Shown here: piece after piece, positions 48,594 to 57,620 of the stretch
How the letters are laid out: each line of letters starts with the position of its first letter
Position numbering within the stretch: position 1 is the stretch's first letter
DNA from: Mycetocola zhujimingii
GTDB lineage: Bacteria; Actinomycetota; Actinomycetes; Actinomycetales; Microbacteriaceae
Direction of reading: 5' to 3'
Length of the DNA: 64,000 nt
Assembly (NCBI RefSeq): GCF_003065425.1
Contig: NZ_CP026949.1
Span: 2,232,001 to 2,296,000 of the forward strand
Translations under genes and position numbers: made by a program
The notes under the pieces: generated by a model
Told to the model about the DNA's origin: nothing
What the model saw: only the letters and a program-made list of their open reading frames with translations
Database searches by the model: none

Positions 48594-49589
48594 ATGACCA
48601 CTACAGCGCAGCCACCGAAAACACCGGTGCAGCCAGCCAGTCCCGGTGAGCCCGAGGCCCCGGTCCGTCCGCCGAAGCCCGTCCAGCGGCGGGGCGACCG
48701 GATCTTCAGCGGCTCGACACTCACGGCAGGAATCGTCATTCTTGTCACGCTCGCGGCCGTCGCGATCTTCCTTGTCGCTCAGAGCCTCCCCGCGTTCACC
48801 GCGGGCGAAGAAGACATCAAGGGCGACGCCACAAACTTCCTGTCCTACGTCTGGCCGCTCGTCTTCGGCACCGTCTGGGCCGCGTTCCTCGCGCTCGTCA
48901 TCGCGGTACCGCTGTCGATCATGGTCGCGTTGTTCATTACCCATTACGCTCCTCGCCGGCTTGCGCAGAGCCTCGGCTACGTCATCGACCTGCTCGCCGC
49001 GGTGCCGAGCGTCGTCTACGGCCTGTGGGGCATCGGGGTCCTCGCCCCGGCGGTGCAGCCGGTCTACAGCTGGCTCGTGACCAACATGGGCTGGTTCCCA
49101 CTCTTCGCCGGGCCCGTCTCAGGCACAGGTCGCACAATCCTCACCGTTGGGATCGTCCTCGCCGTCATGATCCTCCCGATCATCACCTCACTGTCCAGGG
49201 AAATCTTCCTCCAGACGCCGAAACTCCACGAGGAAGCCGCACTCGCACTCGGTGCGACACGGTGGGAGATGATCACCATCGCCGTCCTCCCCTTCGGGCG
49301 GCCAGGCATCGTCTCGGCGTCCATGCTCGGCCTCGGGCGAGCGCTCGGGGAGACCATGGCCGTTGCGATGGTCCTGTCCCCCAGCCTCATCATCAGTCTC
49401 GTCCTCCTGCAGTCTCAGAACCCGACAACGATCGCCGCGAACATCGCCCTCAACTTCCCCGAAGCCCACGGCGTCGGCGTGAACATCCTCATCGCGAGCG
49501 GGCTGATCCTCTTCGCGATCACGTTCGTCGTCAACTTCATCTCGCGCGCGATCGTTGATCGCCGCAAGGCATTCTCCGGAGCGAACTGA
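48594..49589 (+). CDS. pstC: phosphate ABC transporter permease PstC
   Basis: A 331-residue inner-membrane permease. A Pro-rich cytoplasmic N-terminus precedes about six helices and the EAA-loop for ATPase contact (LHEEAALALGATRWEMITIAV). Its stop overlaps the pstA start by 1 bp. Confidence 0.96.
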   Translation: MTTTAQPPKTPVQPASPGEPEAPVRPPKPVQRRGDRIFSGSTLTAGIVILVTLAAVAIFLVAQSLPAFTAGEEDIKGDATNFLSYVWPLVFGTVWAAFLALVIAVPLSIMVALFITHYAPRRLAQSLGYVIDLLAAVPSVVYGLWGIGVLAPAVQPVYSWLVTNMGWFPLFAGPVSGTGRTILTVGIVLAVMILPIITSLSREIFLQTPKLHEEAALALGATRWEMITIAVLPFGRPGIVSASMLGLGRALGETMAVAMVLSPSLIISLVLLQSQNPTTIAANIALNFPEAHGVGVNILIASGLILFAITFVVNFISRAIVDRRKAFSGAN

Positions 49590-50647
49590 TGGCCATCACA
49601 CAGGCGCCGATGTCGAGCGCTCTCAAGGCGGGCAAACTCAACAGGTTCACGCCGCTGTACGTCATCCTCGGTGCACTCGGGGTCTCCGTCGCGGCGTTCG
49701 CAATCCTCGGCGCGCCAAACATCGCCGGCATCCTCATCGTCACCGCGGTGATCTTCGTCGTGACCTACTGGCTGCTCTCGCTGTTCGTCGAAGGCTCGAG
49801 GAAGGCAACGGACAGGCTGATGACCAGCCTCGTCGTCATCGCCTTCCTGATCGCGCTCATCCCCCTGATCTCGGTCGCCGTCACCACGGTGACCAACGGT
49901 TCGGCCCGCTTCGACCTCGACTTCTTCACGATGTCGATGCGTAACGTCGTCGGCGAAGGCGGCGGCGCGCTGCACGCGATCGTCGGCACCCTTCTGATCA
50001 CGCTCGCCACGAGCATCATCTCGGTTCCCATCGGCATCCTCACCGCCATCTACCTCGTTGAGTACGGCCGTGGAAAACTCGCCAGGTGGATCACCTTCCT
50101 CGTCGACGTGATGACCGGCATCCCCTCGATCGTCGCCGGCCTCTTCGCCTACGCCCTCCTGGTCATCTTCTTCGGTGAGGGCGTGCGGCTCGGCATCGGC
50201 GGCGCGATCGCACTGAGCGTGCTGATGATCCCGGTCATCGTGCGATCGACCGAAGAGATGCTGAAGCTCGTGCCCAACGAGCTCCGTGAGGCGTCGTACG
50301 CGCTCGGTGTGCCCAAGTACCTCACGATCCTCAAGGTGGTCCTCCCCACCTCCCTCGCGGGAATCGTCACGGGCGTCATGCTCTCGGTCGCCCGCGTGAT
50401 CGGCGAGACGGCGCCGCTGCTCATCATCGCCGGTTACACGCAGAGCATGAACTACAACCTCTTCGACGGCCGAATGATGGCGCTTCCGACATTCGTCTAC
50501 AACTCGTACGCCCAGCAGGGCACCGACGCGCAGGCCTACATCGACAGGGCATGGACCGGCGCACTCACGCTCATCCTGATCGTGATGGCGCTCAACCTCA
50601 TCGCGCGACTCGTCGCGAACATCTTCTCGCCCAAACTGGGCCGCTAG
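49589..50647 (+). CDS. pstA: phosphate ABC transporter permease PstA
   Basis: A 352-residue permease. The EAA motif is [21 protein letters not shown] and the conserved [11 protein letters not shown] of PstA follows. It has extra N-terminal helices compared with E. coli PstA, as is usual in actinobacteria. The ATG overlaps the pstC stop. Confidence 0.96.
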   Translation: MAITQAPMSSALKAGKLNRFTPLYVILGALGVSVAAFAILGAPNIAGILIVTAVIFVVTYWLLSLFVEGSRKATDRLMTSLVVIAFLIALIPLISVAVTTVTNGSARFDLDFFTMSMRNVVGEGGGALHAIVGTLLITLATSIISVPIGILTAIYLVEYGRGKLARWITFLVDVMTGIPSIVAGLFAYALLVIFFGEGVRLGIGGAIALSVLMIPVIVRSTEEMLKLVPNELREASYALGVPKYLTILKVVLPTSLAGIVTGVMLSVARVIGETAPLLIIAGYTQSMNYNLFDGRMMALPTFVYNSYAQQGTDAQAYIDRAWTGALTLILIVMALNLIARLVANIFSPKLGR

Positions 50648-50667
50648 CCTCAACCCGAAGGAATACA

Positions 50668-51447
50668 GTGTCAAAGCGCATCGAGGTCAAGGACCTCAAG
50701 GTCTACTACTCCAGCTTCCTGGCGGTCGAAGACATCTCACTGACGATCGAACCGCGCACCGTGACGGCGTTCATCGGCCCGAGCGGTTGCGGGAAGTCGA
50801 CCTTCCTGCGAACCCTCAACCGCATGCACGAGGTGATCCCCGGCGCACGCGTCGAGGGCGAGGTCCTCATCGACGGTGACAACCTCTACGCACCGGGCGT
50901 CGACCCCGTACTGGTCCGCCGCCAGGTCGGCATGGTCTTCCAGCGGCCCAACCCGTTCCCGACGATGTCGATTCGCGACAACGTCCTCGCCGGTGTGAAG
51001 CTCAACAACCGGAAGATCTCCAAGTCGGATGCCGACGACCTCGTTGAGAAGTCACTGCGCGGTGCGAACCTGTGGAACGAGGTCAAGGACCGGCTGGAGA
51101 AGCCAGGGTCGAGCATCTCGGGCGGTCAGCAGCAGCGGTTGTGCATTGCCCGCGCCATCGCCGTGTCTCCTGACGTGCTGCTGATGGACGAGCCGTGCTC
51201 TGCGCTCGACCCGATCTCGACCCTCGCCATCGAGGACCTGATCGAGGAGCTCAAGAACGAGTACACGATCGTCATCGTCACTCACAACATGCAGCAGGCA
51301 TCCCGGGTCTCCGACCGCACGGCGTTCTTCAACATTGCGGGTACCGGCAAGCCGGGCAAGCTCATCGAGTACGACGACACCAACACGATCTTCACCCAGC
51401 CGAGCGTCCAGGCCACCGAGGACTACGTCTCCGGCCGGTTCGGCTAA
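50668..51447 (+). CDS. pstB: phosphate ABC transporter ATP-binding protein PstB
   Basis: A 259-residue ATPase. Walker A is GPSGCGKST, signature [16 protein letters not shown], Walker [14 protein letters not shown] and the H-loop [18 protein letters not shown]. The [19 protein letters not shown] stretch is diagnostic of PstB. GTG 50668 follows GAAGGA by 5 nt. It is the last gene of pstSCAB and ends before a strong terminator. Confidence 0.97.
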   Translation: MSKRIEVKDLKVYYSSFLAVEDISLTIEPRTVTAFIGPSGCGKSTFLRTLNRMHEVIPGARVEGEVLIDGDNLYAPGVDPVLVRRQVGMVFQRPNPFPTMSIRDNVLAGVKLNNRKISKSDADDLVEKSLRGANLWNEVKDRLEKPGSSISGGQQQRLCIARAIAVSPDVLLMDEPCSALDPISTLAIEDLIEELKNEYTIVIVTHNMQQASRVSDRTAFFNIAGTGKPGKLIEYDDTNTIFTQPSVQATEDYVSGRFG

Positions 51448-51492
51448 ACCGCCTTCGGCCCGGACAAGCCGGGGACCGCGAGAGCTGCACTT

Positions 51493-51532
51493 CCATGCCC
51501 GCGCTGCAGATGCTTCTGCAGCGCGGGCATGG
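51493..51532. terminator. terminator of the pst operon
   Basis: A perfect 18-bp stem (CCATGCCCGCGCTGCAGA and complement) with loop TGCT lies 45 bp after pstB. No clear U-tract follows. Confidence 0.75.
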
Positions 51533-51666
51533 ATCTGTAGCGGGTGGCGCGGGAGCCTGTGCGCGTGCGGGAGCCTTGCGGATGCCGGCAGCGCGGGAGC
51601 CCGTACGGATGCGCCTGCCATGCGGATGCCAGCAGCGCGGGTGCGGCTGCGTCCGCAGCGCTCGGA
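51533..51666. repeat. short G+C-rich repeats between pstB and rskA
   Basis: TGCGGATGCCGGCAGCGCGGG (51577-51597) recurs with one change at 51621-51641, 44 bp apart, and GCGGGAGCC recurs between. The stretch between the pst terminator and the rskA stop holds nothing else. Confidence 0.7.
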
Positions 51667-52563
51667 TCAGGTGGTGTGGATGACGATGAGCGGGTCAGTG
51701 GTGGGCTGCTCCGAGCCACCAGCAGGTTCGACCGTCACGCCGACGGCATCCCCTGCGGCCATAGAGCCCTCGAGGACACGCCAGCTCTCGCCGGCACGAT
51801 GGGTGTTGAAGACACCAGCGGAGATGGGGCCGTCTTCACCGATGTACCAGAGTTCGTAGGTCTTGTCCTCGGGCAAACTTGCGAGCCCGTCGACGATGAA
51901 CACTGACTCAGCGAGGGCGCCAGACCACACGAGAGTCGCAGTGACCTGCTTCTCGTCGGTGATGTTCGTAAGCCTGATCGTCTCGCGCGCCACATCGGGC
52001 TGCGCCTCGATGTGTGCGAGCCTGAGCGCTTCCGTGAGTCCGTTGCCATTGTTGAGAGCGCTCGTGAGGGCGTTCGCGCCGAGGAACACCGCGACGAGAG
52101 CAGCGGCAGCTGCGAGAGCGGCAGCGGGTCGTGAGTACCAGCGCGCTCGCGCTTTGTGCTCTGCCTTCGAGACACGGGCGGACTGACCGGCCGGGGAGCC
52201 TGTGCTCGGCGCAGGCGTCGACGCCTGCCGCTGAACCGGTTCGTCCGTATCGACCGCGCGCGGAGACGCTGTCTTCACCGCTGGGGTTTCAGCCTCAGCG
52301 GGCAACTGCGGCAGGGTCGCGATACTGGCCATGATGCTTGCCTTGAGCGAGGCAGGAGGTTCGACTCCCGTCGAGAGGAGGTCAGCTGTCGCCTCGAACC
52401 CCACGACGTCAGCCTGCGCGTCGGTCGACGAAGCAAGGTGCTCCTCGAACCGGGCCGTATCGTCGACGTCGAGCGCGCCAAGGGCGTAAAGCGCCGCGAG
52501 CGAGGAGGCGTCGGACGGCTCGCCGACGGTGAGGTCGTCGTTGTTCGTCGTGTCGTCGTTCAC
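51667..52563 (-). CDS. rskA: anti-sigma-K factor RskA
   Basis: A 298-residue single-span membrane anti-sigma factor. The cytoplasmic N-terminal sigma-binding domain contains LAALYALGALDVDDTARFEEHL. A Pro-rich linker and the transmembrane helix (ALAAAAALVAVFLGANAL, about residues 148-167) follow. The extracellular RskA domain has YELWYIGEDGPISAGVFN. It holds SigK inactive until cleaved by membrane proteases. Its ATG overlaps the sigK stop (ATGA). Confidence 0.93.
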   Translation of the reverse strand: MNDDTTNNDDLTVGEPSDASSLAALYALGALDVDDTARFEEHLASSTDAQADVVGFEATADLLSTGVEPPASLKASIMASIATLPQLPAEAETPAVKTASPRAVDTDEPVQRQASTPAPSTGSPAGQSARVSKAEHKARARWYSRPAAALAAAAALVAVFLGANALTSALNNGNGLTEALRLAHIEAQPDVARETIRLTNITDEKQVTATLVWSGALAESVFIVDGLASLPEDKTYELWYIGEDGPISAGVFNTHRAGESWRVLEGSMAAGDAVGVTVEPAGGSEQPTTDPLIVIHTT

Positions 52564-53147
52564 AGTGCCACCCCCAATTCCTCTCGCAGCTTGATCATCC
52601 CATCCCGTATCCGTGTTTTCACGGTTCCCAGCGGAATACCGAGCCGCTCGGCCACTTCGGCCTGGGACAGGCCTCCGTGGTAGGCCAGGCTGATCGCCTG
52701 GCGCTGAATGTCGCTCAGCGTCTGCAATGCACGATCAACCCGCTCGGATTCGAGTTTCAGTTCAACATCCTCTGAGACGCTGTCGTAGTCAACCTTCTGA
52801 TCCCGGATGCCGATTCGGACATCCCGGTCCCGACCAGCCTGCGACGCACGCACACGGTCGACAGCCCTGCGGTGCGCCATGGTCAGGATCCAACCGCGTG
52901 CTCCACCTTTATTCGGAGCGAAACGGGTTGCGGTTTGCCAGATCTCGAGAAAAATCTCCTGGGTGACTTCCTCGGCCTGGGCGCGATCCACCAGGATCCG
53001 CTGGACGAGGCCGAATACCCGAGGCGCGTACAGATCGTAGAGCTGAGAGAACGCGTCCTGGCTTCCGCCGGCGACGCGGGTGAGAAGAAGCGTCGACCGA
53101 TCATCGCCGGAGATCTCCGTCGATACCACTTCCGCTTCTTCTGGCAC
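52560..53147 (-). CDS. sigK: ECF sigma factor SigK
   Basis: A roughly 195-residue ECF sigma factor. Region 2 contains FSQLYDLYAPRVFGLVQRIL and EEVTQEIFLEIWQTATRF. Region 4 has LAYHGGLSQAEVAERLGIPL and TVKTRIRDGMIKLRE. The overlap with rskA and the neighbouring dipZ and fasciclin genes support SigK rather than another ECF factor. I favour the GTG at 53147 (GGAAAC and GAGAAG upstream); a GTG at 53129 is also possible. Confidence 0.93.
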   Translation of the reverse strand: MPEEAEVVSTEISGDDRSTLLLTRVAGGSQDAFSQLYDLYAPRVFGLVQRILVDRAQAEEVTQEIFLEIWQTATRFAPNKGGARGWILTMAHRRAVDRVRASQAGRDRDVRIGIRDQKVDYDSVSEDVELKLESERVDRALQTLSDIQRQAISLAYHGGLSQAEVAERLGIPLGTVKTRIRDGMIKLREELGVAL

Positions 53148-53168
53148 GTTTCCAAGCTTCTCACATGG

Positions 53169-53184
53169 GCTGTCACATGACAGC
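53169..53184. promoter_or_regulatory. inverted repeat upstream of sigK
   Basis: GCTGTCA-CA-TGACAGC: 7-bp arms with a 2-nt centre, 22 bp before the likely sigK start. It could be an operator or a leader hairpin. The binding factor is unknown. Confidence 0.45.
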
Positions 53185-53274
53185 GACCGGGCCGCAGAAC
53201 GCCTCTCGGCGTGAGGCCGCTCAGAGCGGCGAATATTGGAGCCCGGGGTTACTGCGGCCCGGCCATTCACCAGT

Positions 53275-54999
53275 CTACCCAAAGGTGAATGAAAACGCCT
53301 CGACACCGGCGCCGACCTTGACATCGAGGGTTCCGGCCTCTATGCCTTTCGTCTCCACCAGCAGATATGAGGTCGGCGTACCGGTGACCTCGATGACCTT
53401 TGTCTTGCCGTTCACATCAAGCGTCACACTGCCTTCGCCCGCGAGAACCATCCGCACCTCACTCGCCGTGTAGTTCAGTCGAACAGAGGCGTCGGCCCCG
53501 GTGGGGGTGACAGCCTGCGTTCCGACATCCCATTCACCAGACAACGCGAAGGCGTCCTTCGGGAGCTTGTCCGGGAATCGATACTCCCGTTGTCCCTTCG
53601 TGTACTTCTCCTCGCCGGCGAAGTTCACTTTCTTCGTCGACCCCAGGTAGGTCTCGGGCGTCGTTGCGCCGCTGTCCGGGGTGTCATCAGCGACATCGGT
53701 TGCCGTCGGCAGGGTGACATCCGGGTCAGCCTTTGTGAGCAACTCCCTGATGTGCTTCTCTGTCGTCTCATACCCGCCCTCGCCCAGCTTGATGTGGCGA
53801 ACCGTGCCGTCGGCATCGATGAGATAGGAGGCGGGCCAATAGCGGTTGCGGTAGTTCGTCCACGTCGAGAGGTTGTTGTCGATGGCGACCGGGTAATCGA
53901 TGCCGAAGTTCTTCGCCCCAGCCTGAACGTTATTGACCTCTTTTTCGAAGGCGTACTCGGGCGCATGAACGCCGATGACCTCGAGCCCGGCATCGCGGTA
54001 TGCGTCGTACCACGCCGTGACGTGGGGCAGCGAGCGCTGGCAGTTGATGCAGGAGTATGCCCAGAAGTCGACGAGGACCACCTTGCCCCTCAACTGGTCG
54101 AGGGAGACTGCCGCGTTGTCCGTTGTATTGAACCACTCGGTGATTCCGGTGAGCTCGGGGGCAGTGCCGCAGCTCTCGAGTTCGGCGCCGCCGTTCGAGC
54201 ACTTATCGAGGTCGCGGTTCTCGTCGGTCACGATGCCGCCGAGGTTGAGGGCCTCCTGGACCTCATCCGACTCGTTGATCTGGTTCTGGATGGCGCTCGT
54301 GTAGTCGGGAACGAGACGCTGAAGCAGCTGCGGAACGTTGAACACGAGCCCGATGGCCAGGGCGATCATGACGATACCGCCGGTGAGACGAATGGCGGAC
54401 TGGTGCTTGCGGAAAGTCTTGACCCGCTCACCGACCCGACGGCCGGCGAGTGCGAAGACGAGGAGCGGGATGGCGGCACCGATCGCGAACGAGAGGGTGA
54501 GGACGACGGTGTCAGCACCGATTTGCCCGGTTGATCCTGCGACGGTGATGGCGGCGAGCACCGGGCCGGCGCACGGCACGTAAACGGCGCCAAGGGCGAT
54601 GCCGAGGCCAAACCCGGAGCGATCGGTTCCGACATTCTTCTGCGGGATCTTCGAGAACGGCTTCTCGAGAATGTGCTGGAACTTCGGCACGATGAGGCCG
54701 ACGCCGATGAGCACGAGGACGACAATTCCCGCCCAGCGAAGGAAGTCCTGCGGAAGGTTGAGGAGCGCGAGCAGGAGCGATCCGAGCAACGTGAAGAGGC
54801 TGAAACTGACAACGAGTCCCGCGATGACCAGGTAGGGACGGAGGGACTGTGCCCGCGCGAGAACCTTTCCTTTCTCGTCGGTCGGTCTGGCGCCCTGGAC
54901 GCCGCCAGACAAGAAGATGACCGGCAGGACGGGAAGGATGCAGGGTGAAATACCCGTGATCAATCCGCCGAGCAGGCCGATGAGGGCGAGCGTGAACAT
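53275..54999 (-). CDS. dipZ: DipZ: CcdA-like transporter fused to a thioredoxin domain
   Basis: A 574-residue protein. The N-terminal CcdA/DsbD-beta membrane domain of about six helices has redox Cys in GISPCILPV (Cys20) and VYVPCAGPVL. An extracellular thioredoxin/TlpA domain has active site SCINCQ (Cys317 and Cys320). A C-terminal beta-sandwich of about 140 residues ends AGVEAFSFTFG. It passes reducing power across the membrane to exported proteins. ATG 54999 has GGAGG 4 nt upstream. It lies between sigK and the fasciclin gene, as expected for a SigK target. Confidence 0.95.
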   Translation of the reverse strand: MFTLALIGLLGGLITGISPCILPVLPVIFLSGGVQGARPTDEKGKVLARAQSLRPYLVIAGLVVSFSLFTLLGSLLLALLNLPQDFLRWAGIVVLVLIGVGLIVPKFQHILEKPFSKIPQKNVGTDRSGFGLGIALGAVYVPCAGPVLAAITVAGSTGQIGADTVVLTLSFAIGAAIPLLVFALAGRRVGERVKTFRKHQSAIRLTGGIVMIALAIGLVFNVPQLLQRLVPDYTSAIQNQINESDEVQEALNLGGIVTDENRDLDKCSNGGAELESCGTAPELTGITEWFNTTDNAAVSLDQLRGKVVLVDFWAYSCINCQRSLPHVTAWYDAYRDAGLEVIGVHAPEYAFEKEVNNVQAGAKNFGIDYPVAIDNNLSTWTNYRNRYWPASYLIDADGTVRHIKLGEGGYETTEKHIRELLTKADPDVTLPTATDVADDTPDSGATTPETYLGSTKKVNFAGEEKYTKGQREYRFPDKLPKDAFALSGEWDVGTQAVTPTGADASVRLNYTASEVRMVLAGEGSVTLDVNGKTKVIEVTGTPTSYLLVETKGIEAGTLDVKVGAGVEAFSFTFG

Positions 55000-55025
55000 G
55001 GTGCCTCCGTAAGTGGTTGAAGGCT

Positions 55026-55053
55026 CTTCGGAGCGGGGGTCGAATCCGATTGG
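55026..55053 (-). promoter_or_regulatory. candidate SigK-type promoter of dipZ
   Basis: On the minus strand CCAATC (55048-55053), 16 bp, CCGAAG (55026-55031), 27 bp before the dipZ start. It has the same architecture as the divergent candidate at 55119-55146. The SigK consensus I recall from mycobacteria is CCATCC and CCGAAT. Confidence 0.45.
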
Positions 55054-55118
55054 AGTGGGGGACGACACCGCGATAATCGGGCCGAAACGGTGCGGCCCCG
55101 AACTTTTTTGGAAATCTT

Positions 55119-55146
55119 CCAAACCTTTGGGCATCCGGCTCCGAAT
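55119..55146 (+). promoter_or_regulatory. candidate SigK-type promoter of the fasciclin gene
   Basis: CCAAAC (55119-55124), 16 bp, CCGAAT (55141-55146), 73 bp before the fasciclin start. The -10 matches the mycobacterial SigK consensus exactly. The -35 matches at CCA and the last C. Confidence 0.5.
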
Positions 55147-55218
55147 GAACCTTCACAGCCGCACAGCACGTGGCATGGGGGTCGGGACACTCGGCCACAA
55201 CTGAAGGAGAACCAGCTC

Positions 55219-55875
55219 ATGAAAACCAAGCGCAACACACTCGCAGCACTGTCGCTGTTGGCCATCACGGCCTTCGGACTGACCGCCTGTTCCTCAAGCA
55301 TGGAGCAGGAGCCGGCCACCGACTCTGGCGGATCAGAGTCGAGCGAGTCGGCCGAGCCGATGGAGGAAATGGACCCGGCCGCGAACCTCGTCGGCGCCGG
55401 ATGTGCCGACTACGCAGAAATGGTTCCGGAGGGCGCAGGCTCTGTCGTCGGCATGAGCCAGGACCCCGTCGCGGTCGCAGCCGGAAACAACCCGCTGCTC
55501 ACCACCCTCACCGCGGCCGTATCCGGCCAGCTCAACCCGGACGTAAACCTTGTCGACACGCTCAACGGCGACGAGTTCACGGTCTTCGCTCCGGTGGATG
55601 ACGCCTTTGCGATGATCGACCCGGCAACCATCGAGACGCTCAAGACCGACTCGGAGATGCTCACCTCCATCCTGACCTACCACGTCGTTCCCGGCCAGGT
55701 CGCTCCCGACGAGATCGCGGGCGAGTGGGAAACCGTACAGGGCGGAATGGTTGAGGTCACCGGCGAGGGCGACGAGCTCATGGTCAATGACGCATCAGTC
55801 ATCTGCGGTGGAGTTCAGACCGCCAACGCGACCGTGTACCTCATCGACACGGTCCTGATGCCGCCGACCGAGTAG
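55219..55875 (+). CDS. fasciclin (FAS1) domain lipoprotein, MPT70/MPT83-like
   Basis: A 218-residue lipoprotein with lipobox LTAC (Cys24) and a Ser/Glu-rich spacer. The FAS1 domain contains [19 protein letters not shown] and [15 protein letters not shown] with the conserved His, ending [13 protein letters not shown]. It has the size and layout of MPT83, an exported SigK-controlled antigen in mycobacteria. ATG 55219 follows GAAGGAGAA by 7 nt. It is divergent from dipZ. Confidence 0.93.
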   Translation: MKTKRNTLAALSLLAITAFGLTACSSSMEQEPATDSGGSESSESAEPMEEMDPAANLVGAGCADYAEMVPEGAGSVVGMSQDPVAVAAGNNPLLTTLTAAVSGQLNPDVNLVDTLNGDEFTVFAPVDDAFAMIDPATIETLKTDSEMLTSILTYHVVPGQVAPDEIAGEWETVQGGMVEVTGEGDELMVNDASVICGGVQTANATVYLIDTVLMPPTE

Positions 55876-55906
55876 ACACTCGCGGTCTCCTGACCGCACC
55901 ACAGAC

Positions 55907-55943
55907 GAAAGACCCGCTGCTCACCCGAGGCAGCGGGTCTTTC
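55907..55943. terminator. bidirectional terminator
   Basis: A perfect 14-bp stem (GAAAGACCCGCTGC and complement) with a 9-nt loop separates the fasciclin gene from the convergent PAP2-DAGK gene. Confidence 0.88.
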
Positions 55944-55997
55944 CTGTGTTAGGCGGTAACGGCGCCCGCCTGTGTCGGATGCCGGCGAGCTCGTTGG

Positions 55998-57560
55998 TCA
56001 GGCTGCCGGCGGGCAGTACACGTCGAGCGCCCCCTCGACCAGCCTGACCGTTGACCGGAAATCACGAGTCGCGGCATCCGGATCCACGTCCTCCGCCTCG
56101 CCGTCGTGCGCAAAGCCCGCGGTCTGGCCGGGTTTGGGCCACACGGTCACCGAGAGCGATTCCGTGGTGAACGACTCCACCCCGCCAGGCCGAATCACGC
56201 CGACCGCCCGAAGAACCGCGCTCGACCTGCGCCCGAATGCCAGCGATGCCACGGCCTGCACGCGAGATCCAGCCGGCAGGATTCGAACGTCGAGCACCCC
56301 GTCGTCCAGTCGTTTGCGGGACAGCGGAGCGGGGACATCCGGCTCGTTGCGGTTGACGCCCGCGAACACCGACCACACGTCGCGTCGCTCCCCGTCGATC
56401 TCAAGAGTGACGGGCTCCTCCCGGCGGATCACCCTGATGGCGGCGACAACCGCCGAGAGCCACTTACCGAGCCTGTGTTCGAGTCCTTCCCGCTCCAGCA
56501 CGAACTCGGGATAAATCCCGATCGATGCCACGTTGAGCACGGTGATCGGTGCACCGTCGTCGAGCCGTAATTCAGCCACGTCGACGCGGGCCCCTGCCCC
56601 CGACGCGACGGCGTCGAGGGCGTCGTCGACCGAATCGACTCCCACCGCGCGGGCAAAGTGATTGAACGTACCGCCCGGGATCACCACGAGCGGAAGCCCC
56701 GCCTTTCTGGCAGTGTCAGCGGTCGCCGAGACAGTTCCGTCGCCTCCGCACACCCCGAGGATGCGTGGCGGATGGGCGGATGCCAGTGCCTCGGTGATCA
56801 CCGCATCCGGCGTATCGTCGTCGGCCAGGATGTGTACGCGCGCGTGGGGCATCCGTTCGCCGATGCGCGTGAGGGGATCCGTCCGGCCAACGACATCTTT
56901 ACCCGACGACGGATTCGCCACGATGAAAACTCCGTCACCCGACGGCGCGGCGGGGAGCGCGATGTCGATGCCGCCCTCGCGGACGACCCTGGGCACTGGC
57001 GCGGGGACGAGCGCTTTGCCCGCCGCTGCAACGCCCACGCCGATCGCCACGCCGCCGAGAACGTCGGAGAACCAGTGCGCACCGGTGTGCACCCGCGAAT
57101 ACGCCACGGCGCCGGCGACCGGTGCGACGGCGAGGCCGAGCGCCGGGTGCTCGAGGGCGACCCCCGTGGCGAACGCAGCCGCGCTGGCTGCGTGGCCCGA
57201 GGGGAACGAGGGGGATTCGGGCGAACGGTGAAGGCGACGACCGATCGGGATGTCCTTCGTCAGCGGCCGGTCGCCGCCGAACAGCTTCTTGCCGACGAGA
57301 TTGGCCACAGCACTCGCGACGGTCAGCGAGAGCAGACCCCTGAGCGCCGCCCGGCGCTGGCCCATGGCCAGAAGTCCTCCCCCGATGGCGAACCAGAGCA
57401 CGCTCCGATCGGCGGATCTGGAGAGATGACGGAGGGCCGAGTCGACAGCCTGCGGCGCACCGCGGGCGTTGATGCGTCGTCCCGCCCTGGCATCGCCCTT
57501 GCGAACCCATGCGGGAAACAGCATCATTCGCCGCCACCGTGCGGCTGGAGTTGAACTCAT
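55998..57560 (-). CDS. PAP2 phosphatase-diacylglycerol kinase fusion protein
   Basis: A 520-residue bifunctional lipid enzyme. The N-terminal PAP2 membrane domain has KKLFGGDRP, PSFPSGHAAS and SRVHTGAHWFSDVLGG (three phosphatase motifs). The C-terminal DAG-kinase catalytic domain has FIVANPSSG, GVCGGDGTVSATAD and VVIPGGTFNHFARAVG. It could make and remove phosphatidate-type lipids on one chain. TACTCT lies 6 nt before the ATG, so it is probably leaderless. Confidence 0.93.
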   Translation of the reverse strand: MSSTPAARWRRMMLFPAWVRKGDARAGRRINARGAPQAVDSALRHLSRSADRSVLWFAIGGGLLAMGQRRAALRGLLSLTVASAVANLVGKKLFGGDRPLTKDIPIGRRLHRSPESPSFPSGHAASAAAFATGVALEHPALGLAVAPVAGAVAYSRVHTGAHWFSDVLGGVAIGVGVAAAGKALVPAPVPRVVREGGIDIALPAAPSGDGVFIVANPSSGKDVVGRTDPLTRIGERMPHARVHILADDDTPDAVITEALASAHPPRILGVCGGDGTVSATADTARKAGLPLVVIPGGTFNHFARAVGVDSVDDALDAVASGAGARVDVAELRLDDGAPITVLNVASIGIYPEFVLEREGLEHRLGKWLSAVVAAIRVIRREEPVTLEIDGERRDVWSVFAGVNRNEPDVPAPLSRKRLDDGVLDVRILPAGSRVQAVASLAFGRRSSAVLRAVGVIRPGGVESFTTESLSVTVWPKPGQTAGFAHDGEAEDVDPDAATRDFRSTVRLVEGALDVYCPPAA

Positions 57561-57620
57561 TCGTCCAGAGTAATGAGTGGAACGCGTTTTCAGCCGCGAT
57601 CGGGAGTTCTTATCGCCCGG

